A stretch of DNA of 25,764 bases from JBOGFI01 sp050743365 (GTDB lineage: Bacteria; Actinomycetota; Acidimicrobiia; IMCC26256; JACDBD01), in contig JBOGFI010000137.1 of the NCBI GenBank assembly GCA_050743365.1, forward strand, positions 1 through 25,764, given 5' to 3'. A model generated the notes under the pieces. That model was not told where the DNA came from, made no database searches, and was given only the letters and a program-made list of their open reading frames with translations. Shown here in pieces: positions 21,176 to 25,764 of this stretch (position 1 is its first letter; the number at the start of each line of letters is the position of its first letter). Made by a program: the position numbers and the translations under genes.

Positions 21176-22408
21176 CTATCCGGGGGTGGGGGGCTCGAGG
21201 TCGGGTGGGGTTGGCGCGGCCGGGTGGTGGATGAGCTCGCCGAGTTGCTGGCGTGCCTCGGCGACCTTGGGGCTGGCGGGCGGGACGTGGTCGTGGGTGA
21301 GGCGTTGGAGCGCGTGTCGGGTTTGGGCGTCGGCGCCCCAGGCGTCGGGGTTGGCGGCGAGTCGGGCGAGGAGCGCGTCGGCGTCGGTCTCGACGGCGCG
21401 GCTGAGCGCGGTCAGGTCGTGAGGCAGCTGAGCCGGCCGGGGTGCGCCCGCTGCTGAGGGGTGGGCGGCACGGCCGCGGGTGAGCTCGGTTTCGGTGGTT
21501 GGGGGGCCCGGGCCGATGGTCGACACGGCGACGTCGCGGTCAGCGACGGGGCGCAGGTCGGTGTCGATGTCGTCGGTGAGGCGGCGGGCGGTTTCGATGA
21601 CGCGTTCGGCGGTTTCTTGGGCCAGGTCGAGGTTGCCGGCGGACCAGTGGGCGACGTAGGGGATGGTGTAGACGGCCGAGTCGAGCCCGGCGTGGGCGCA
21701 GAGGAGGTACGCGACGCTTTCCGCCTCGACTTCCATACGGTCGCGGCTGACGCGGCCGTCCGGTCCCTGGCGGGGGTCGTGCAGGCGGACGTGGGCGAGT
21801 TCGTGGGCGAGGGTCTTGGCTCGCTGGGCAGCGTCGAGGTCGGGTCGGACGGTGACGGTGCGGGTGATCCAGTCGGTGCGGCCGTTGGCGGGGGCGCAGT
21901 CGCTGTCTTCGACGCGAAAACCATGGCCGCGAACGAGACCGGCGAGCGTGTCGAAGAGCCGCTCGGGGCTCGCACCGGTGAGAAGCTCGGGCGCGACGTC
22001 GGTTCGGGCGGGGGGTCGGAGGAGCGCGGTTTCGTCGAAGACGGGCACGGCCTTGAACCCGACGAGCGCGCGGCGGGTGTGTTCCTCGCCGGTGGTCTCG
22101 TCGCTCTCGACTCGGTCGCGGGTGACGGGGGCGAGGATGGTCATGGCGTTGGCGCCTTTGCGGACCTGGCAGGTCCCGCCGCCGTCGGCGGGGATCGTCT
22201 GCCAGGTGCGGTAGCCGGCGACGCGCCCCTGGGCGCCTTGGGCGTAGAGCAGCATGGCGTTGTGGGCGCTGTAGGTGTGGAAGCGCCGGGCCGTGTCGAG
22301 CATGGCGAGCCACTGGTCGCTGGTGGTCAGGGCGCGCAGGCGGTCCATGAGGATCTCGTGGGCGCGGGCGACGCGCTGGTCGCGCTCGAGCGTCTCGGGT
22401 GTCGTCAT
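21176..22408 (-). CDS. ardC: ArdC-like antirestriction protein (ssDNA-binding domain plus zinc metallopeptidase)
   Basis: This 410-aa protein has residues about 8-130 resembling the ArdC N-terminal ssDNA-binding domain: 'WLAMLDTARRFHTYSAHNAMLL' and 'VAGYRTWQTI...VRKGANAMTILAP'. Residues about 145-290 form an M78/IrrE-like metallopeptidase with HELAH (202-206) in 'KTLAHELAHVRLH' and 'RMEVEAESVAYLLCAHAG', which supplies the third metal ligand. The tail (about 300-410) is Pro/Ala-rich. ArdC proteins travel with, or act on, the incoming strand and block restriction. Its ATG overlaps the TGA of the VirD4-like gene (ATGA, 22408-22405). The assignment is firm; the symbol is by family. Confidence 0.85.
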   Translation of the reverse strand: MTTPETLERDQRVARAHEILMDRLRALTTSDQWLAMLDTARRFHTYSAHNAMLLYAQGAQGRVAGYRTWQTIPADGGGTCQVRKGANAMTILAPVTRDRVESDETTGEEHTRRALVGFKAVPVFDETALLRPPARTDVAPELLTGASPERLFDTLAGLVRGHGFRVEDSDCAPANGRTDWITRTVTVRPDLDAAQRAKTLAHELAHVRLHDPRQGPDGRVSRDRMEVEAESVAYLLCAHAGLDSAVYTIPYVAHWSAGNLDLAQETAERVIETARRLTDDIDTDLRPVADRDVAVSTIGPGPPTTETELTRGRAAHPSAAGAPRPAQLPHDLTALSRAVETDADALLARLAANPDAWGADAQTRHALQRLTHDHVPPASPKVAEARQQLGELIHHPAAPTPPDLEPPTPG

Positions 22409-24201
22409 CGCTGGCTCCTTGCGGTGGTGCGCGCCGGTGCGGGTTTGCCGGCGGCGAGGGCGCGCAGGCGGCGGTCGCGGTAGTAGGGGCGGGCGTGCAG
22501 GTGCGCGGGCGGCAGCGTCCCGTGGAGGAGGAGCGCTTCACCGGGGCGGACCTGGCGCAGCACGTGGGCGGGGACGAGGCGGGTGGTGTAGAGGCCCTCG
22601 GAGAGGGTGCGGCGGCCGCCGGTGAGGTCGAGGGAGGTGGAGCGGCGCAGGATCTCCTCGTCGCCGAGCAGCTTGGCGGCGTACTCGAGGGTGGCGGGGT
22701 CCGAGACGCCCGAGAAGACGATCTTGGTGCCGTGGTTGGTCAGTACGGAGTCGGCCAGGCGTCCGTAGGCGGCGTCGATCTGGGCTTTGGACTGCCAGAT
22801 CGTGACCAGCAGCAGCCCGATGCCGGCGCAGGTGGAGGCGACGCCGGGGAGCCAGCGGGTCGGGGTGTTGCCGGCTTCGTCGAGGATGACCAGCGTCGGG
22901 GGAAGCGGCCGGTTGTCGCGCCCAGCGCGCTCGAAGGCCTGTTGGATGAGGTCGCCGACCAAGCCGCCGAAGACGGGCGCGAGGCGTGCTTGTTCGTGTT
23001 GGGGCGCGCACAGGTAGAGCGTGTTGGTGCCAGCCAAGAGCCAGTCGAGGTCGATGTCGTGGCTCTCGGCCGATTTCGCGACCACGGGGTCGCTCCACGG
23101 GCCGATGAGCGTCTGGACGGTGGCGTAGACGTTGGAGCGGGTGCGGTCGTCGAGGACCCACGCGGCGCGGATCGCGTCGAGGACGAACGCGGCGTCTTCT
23201 TGGCGCTGCTCGTCGGGGGAGTAGAGGTGGGCGTCGACGAGGGGAGCGACCTCGCCGGGGCTGGTGGCGGTGGGCCGGTCCTGGACCATGGTCCAGCGCA
23301 CGACGTCGCGCATCGTGCATTCCGACACAGCGGCGATCCATAGCAGCGGCCACAAGAGCTGCTCGGCGAGGCGCAGGAAGAAGTCGAGGTTGTCGGCGCC
23401 GCGCTGGGGGCCGGCGTCGGCGAGGGCCCGCGCCGCTTTCTGGGCACCGGTGAGGGTGGCCGCGGCGCGCAGCGGCGACCAGCCCGCCGTGGCCTCGTCG
23501 GTGCTGCGGGTCGGATCGAAGACGCGCACCTCGCCCAGGTCGCGGCGCCGGGCGAGCGTGGCGCCCATCAGGTCGGCCTTGACCGAGCTGAGGATGGCGG
23601 GCCCGGACCAGTCCAGTGCGCCGGCGATGGCGTTGGCGGTCTTGCCGCAGCGGGTCGGCCCAATGACCAGTACCGAGGACCGATCGCCGCGGCGCGCCTT
23701 GTTCGCCGATCGTGACGGCGGGCGTTCGCGCGCCTCGGTAGCGACCAGGTGGCGACCAACGCGCCCGAGCACGAGGCGCGCCGGGCACGGTCCCGGGATG
23801 ATGAGCGGAGCGAGGTCGCGGGTGGTGGCGAAGCGGGCCTGGGCGTCGACGCCGAGGCGCCGCCGACGCGGCGAGCCCACCGCCGGCCGCAACAGGAGGC
23901 TGGCGGCCGGGATGACGGTGCCGGCAACGCCCGCGAAGACCACCAAGGTGCAGGCCCAGTAGGGCGCCTCGCCGGGCAGGTCGTCGCGTACGCGTGTGGG
24001 CCACGCCCGGCGGGGATCGCCCAGGTGTTGGCCGAGGCGGGTGAGCGCGTGCGCCGCGCTGTTCAGGTCGGCGTCGAGCCACGCACCGGCGCCGAAGAGG
24101 CGGGCCGCGAGCTGGGCGCCTGCCCACACCGCGGCGCTGATGGCGAAGACGGCGGCGAGGACGCCGAGCGCGACGTTGGTGGCCTGGTGCCGCTCGTTCA
24201 T
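22405..24201 (-). CDS. VirD4/TraG-like type IV coupling ATPase
   Basis: From ATG 24201 the protein has 598 residues. Two membrane segments (about 8-36 and 82-105) anchor it. The ATPase domain has Walker A GPTRCGKT (181-188) within 'SSVLVIGPTRCGKT', and 'AILSSVKADL' after it. Walker B is 'LVILDEAGN' (437-445), followed by 'LLVTIWQSKAQI' and 'TKIVFSG', typical of TraG/VirD4. It should recruit the relaxase-DNA complex to the channel. Start 24201 rather than 24264 is chosen because it makes an ATGA overlap with the upstream sigma-like gene and begins just before the first membrane segment. The stop overlaps ardC in the same way, so three genes are translationally coupled. Confidence 0.92.
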   Translation of the reverse strand: MNERHQATNVALGVLAAVFAISAAVWAGAQLAARLFGAGAWLDADLNSAAHALTRLGQHLGDPRRAWPTRVRDDLPGEAPYWACTLVVFAGVAGTVIPAASLLLRPAVGSPRRRRLGVDAQARFATTRDLAPLIIPGPCPARLVLGRVGRHLVATEARERPPSRSANKARRGDRSSVLVIGPTRCGKTANAIAGALDWSGPAILSSVKADLMGATLARRRDLGEVRVFDPTRSTDEATAGWSPLRAAATLTGAQKAARALADAGPQRGADNLDFFLRLAEQLLWPLLWIAAVSECTMRDVVRWTMVQDRPTATSPGEVAPLVDAHLYSPDEQRQEDAAFVLDAIRAAWVLDDRTRSNVYATVQTLIGPWSDPVVAKSAESHDIDLDWLLAGTNTLYLCAPQHEQARLAPVFGGLVGDLIQQAFERAGRDNRPLPPTLVILDEAGNTPTRWLPGVASTCAGIGLLLVTIWQSKAQIDAAYGRLADSVLTNHGTKIVFSGVSDPATLEYAAKLLGDEEILRRSTSLDLTGGRRTLSEGLYTTRLVPAHVLRQVRPGEALLLHGTLPPAHLHARPYYRDRRLRALAAGKPAPARTTARSQR

Positions 24202-24923
24202 GCCGACCGGGCCAGCCGGTAGGCGCGCACCACGCTGGCTCGGGCCCGGTCGCGTCGGCGCCACATCGCCTTCTCGGAGATGCCGGCCCGGGCCGCCGCC
24301 ATCGGGACTGGGACCCGGTCGAGCACCGCGTCGGCGATGAGCGTCAGCTGCTCCGCGGGAAGGCGACCCGAGTCGGCTACCGCTTCGAGGACGTCACGTC
24401 CGGTTGGCCGCGCCGTCGCTGCGTCTGGTTGGGGGTCCGGGACGCGGGCGAGGTGGTCGGGTGCCACGCATCGTTCGCGGGGTCTGCCGTCCTGGGGGCC
24501 GTGGCTGTGCCAGAGCGCGTTGAGGACGTCGAGGACCAGGTTGGCGGCCACGGCACGGGCCCGTCGTTCGTAGGGGTAGGACTTGATCTTGGTCAGGGCG
24601 ACGGCCACCACTTCGGCAGCGATGTCGGGGTCGCGGGCGGCGCCCATCCGCTTGGCCACGTTGGTCAGCCCCGGCGCGAGGGCCTGGAGCGCTGCCCGCG
24701 CCGCCATCTCGTCGGTCTTGGCCTGCCGCAACAGCGCGGTGAGGACGGCGTTGGCGTCGCGGCGGTCGGCGCCGCGGGCGGTGCGCTCGAGGATCTCGTC
24801 GAGGTCCCGTAGCCTTCCCAGCACGGGGTCGCCCCGCCAGCGGCGCAGCGCCGCCTGCGCGGCCCGGCTGCTGACCGCCAGGCGCCAGTCGAAGTCGAGG
24901 GCAGCGAAGAGTTCGAATCCCAT
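24198..24923 (-). CDS. Sigma-70-like transcription regulator of the conjugation module
   Basis: The 241-aa product has a helical region about 80-140 resembling sigma region 2 ('RDPDIAAEVVAVALTKIKSYPYERR...NLVLDVLNALW'). A C-terminal HTH (about 185-235, 'LPAEQLTLIADAVLDRVPVPMAAARAGISEKAMWRRRDRAR') fits region 4. The ATG follows AAAGGGG by 8 nt. Such proteins occur in actinobacterial mobile elements just before the virD4-like gene. It may switch on the transfer operon, perhaps through the repeats directly upstream, which is inference. The weakly conserved region 2 leaves open that it is an HTH regulator rather than a true sigma factor. Confidence 0.65.
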   Translation of the reverse strand: MGFELFAALDFDWRLAVSSRAAQAALRRWRGDPVLGRLRDLDEILERTARGADRRDANAVLTALLRQAKTDEMAARAALQALAPGLTNVAKRMGAARDPDIAAEVVAVALTKIKSYPYERRARAVAANLVLDVLNALWHSHGPQDGRPRERCVAPDHLARVPDPQPDAATARPTGRDVLEAVADSGRLPAEQLTLIADAVLDRVPVPMAAARAGISEKAMWRRRDRARASVVRAYRLARSA

Positions 24924-24972
24924 CTCGGCACCCCTTTGCTCGTGGTTGGGGTGCGGAGCGTGCGACTCGTCA

Positions 24973-25020
24973 CTCCCGCGACCACTCCCGGGATCGCTCC
25001 CGGGATCACTCCCGCGGCGG
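24973..25020. repeat. Four tandem 12-bp repeats (CTCCCG-N6), iteron-like
   Basis: Units begin at 24973, 24985, 24997 and 25009, each starting CTCCCG; units 2 and 3 are CTCCCGGGATCG and CTCCCGGGATCA. The 12-bp period is a little over one helical turn, so the sites would lie on roughly the same face. They lie 50 nt upstream of the sigma-like gene's start. Confidence 0.75.
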
Positions 25021-25029
25021 GTTTTTTCT

Positions 25030-25140
25030 CGGGAGTCATCGCGGATCGCCCCGAATCACTCCCGCCGGGCCCCAAGATGGCTCCCGTTACCGGCGGGAGC
25101 GACCGGAGGCTCGGGTCGCAGAGCTGCACAGGGCCGGGAG
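25030..25140. promoter_or_regulatory. Further CTCCCG/CGGGAG sites in inverted arrangement, possible operator or origin region
   Basis: Five more copies follow the tandem array: CGGGAG at 25030, CTCCCG at 25059, CTCCCG at 25081, CGGGAG at 25094 and CGGGAG at 25135. Two pairs are inverted repeats, 25030-25036 with 25058-25064 and GCTCCCG (25080-25086) with CGGGAGC (25094-25100). Nine copies of a hexamer in 168 bp between the primase-like and sigma-like genes suggest protein-binding sites, as in an origin, oriT or operator. Confidence 0.5.
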
Positions 25141-25146
25141 TGGTGG

Positions 25147-25764
25147 TCATAGCGTCGGGGCCGGCGCCGGGTGCGGTGCGGGATGCGCGGGCGTCGGCGG
25201 CGCCGGGGGTCGGGTCTGGCGGGCGAGCTCGACCGGGAACGCGGGGCCGCTGTGGCGGGCCCAGTCGTTGAGGTCCCCGGCCGGTACGGCCAGCACGGTC
25301 ACCGGGTCCGAGGTCACGGACCGCAGCAGGTCACGTAGGCGGGCCGCGCCGCGGCGTCCGCCCTCGTCGGTGTCGAAGGCGACCACGATCGGATCGTCAC
25401 CGGCCAACTCGGTGATCCGGCGCGCCACCGCCACGTCGGGGAGCGCGGCGCCGAGCACGGCGGCGGCCCGGTAGCCGGCGGCGGCGCCCGTCAGCGCGTC
25501 GGGGAGACCCTCGCAGACCAGCAACGCTCCTGCGCTGGCGCCGCGGCGAGGGGTGCACACCAGCACGGCGCGGGGATTGCGGGCCAGGGTGTCGCTGGGG
25601 TTGTCGTACTTGCGGCCGGCGCGGCCCGGGTCCAGATAGCGGGCCTGGAGGTAGGCCGGACTGCGCGTGTCGGTGAGCACGGGGAAGACCACGGCAGGGC
25701 CCCGCCGGGGGAGTCCCCGGGCGCGGCGCAGCGTCGCCGGTCCCGGATCGGCGCCGACCCGGTT
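25147..25764 (-). CDS. Toprim-domain primase-like protein (5' part beyond window)
   Basis: The frame is open to the right window edge, giving 205 residues of the C-terminal part; a GTG at 25692 exists but the upstream frame (RVGADPGPATLRRARGL...) clearly belongs to the protein. A Toprim fold is visible: 'LLVCEGLPDALT' supplies the catalytic Glu and 'IVVAFDTDEGGRRGAARLRDLL' the DxD motif. Before it, 'YLQARYLDPGRAGRKYDN' resembles the segment joining the CHC2/helical part to Toprim in mobile-element primases. The end is Pro/Ala-rich. It probably primes synthesis on transferred or replicating DNA. The Toprim call is good; whether a helicase or zinc-finger part exists is outside view. Confidence 0.8.
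   Translation of the reverse strand, partial: NRVGADPGPATLRRARGLPRRGPAVVFPVLTDTRSPAYLQARYLDPGRAGRKYDNPSDTLARNPRAVLVCTPRRGASAGALLVCEGLPDALTGAAAGYRAAAVLGAALPDVAVARRITELAGDDPIVVAFDTDEGGRRGAARLRDLLRSVTSDPVTVLAVPAGDLNDWARHSGPAFPVELARQTRPPAPPTPAHPAPHPAPAPTL

Noticed and set aside
25009..25030. Intrinsic terminator CCCGCGGCGGG followed by TTTTTT on the plus strand
   Set aside because: The stem leaves almost no loop and no plus-strand gene ends upstream; it is better explained as part of the repeat array.
24665..25150. 161-aa minus-strand frame starting at the ATGA overlap with the primase-like gene
   Set aside because: Over half of it overlaps the sigma-like gene in another frame and turns Arg/Pro/Ser-rich there; kept only as a low-interest finding.
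1..25764. CRISPR array
   Set aside because: No spaced direct repeats of suitable length; the only tandem array has 12-bp units without spacers.

Overview
The window is a GC-rich, densely packed piece of actinobacterial DNA that looks like part of an integrative/conjugative element or large plasmid. The host inference rests on the SCO6880-like/VirB4-like gene pair, the long MobF relaxase with two copies of a 'LGPRP...WD' C-terminal motif, GTG/TTG starts and the strong G/C third-position bias. I cannot assign a genus from the sequence alone.

Layout. (1) 1-6991, plus strand: a conjugation module with the end of an Ala-rich protein (probably TrbL/VirB6-like), an SCO6880-like membrane protein, a VirB4-like ATPase and a 1336-aa MobF relaxase-helicase. 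(2) 6992-20139: a cargo region. It holds a methyltransferase pseudogene with two single-base indels, a scrap of IS110 transposase, a DUF1883-TIR gene followed by an Abi_C/HEPN-like gene (the best defence-system candidate here), a small secreted protein, a VOC protein, two head-to-head IS110-family elements (one frameshifted), a secreted RTX-repeat zinc metalloprotease, a DUF4145 remnant, a DUF4411/XRE-ImmA toxin-antitoxin-like pair, a possible tRNA 3' end scar and a lipoprotein thermonuclease. (3) 20140-25764, minus strand: a second conjugation/replication module, in transcription order Toprim/primase-like protein (cut by the window edge), a spacer full of CTCCCG repeats, a sigma-like regulator, a VirD4/TraG coupling ATPase, an ArdC-like antirestriction metallopeptidase, a small hypothetical protein and a DUF5710/zinc-ribbon protein.

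How the parts fit. The relaxase would nick and unwind the transferred DNA, VirD4 would bring it to the channel, and the VirB4/SCO6880/VirB6 proteins would power and form the channel. ArdC would protect the incoming strand from restriction, and the primase-like protein could convert it to duplex DNA. Both conjugation modules are transcribed towards the middle, so the cargo sits between two convergent backbone operons. Several overlapping stop/start junctions (175-178, 17504, 22405-22408, 24198-24201) point to translationally coupled operons. The middle of the cargo (about 14.2-19.4 kb) uses visibly more A/T than the backbone, in keeping with separate acquisition.
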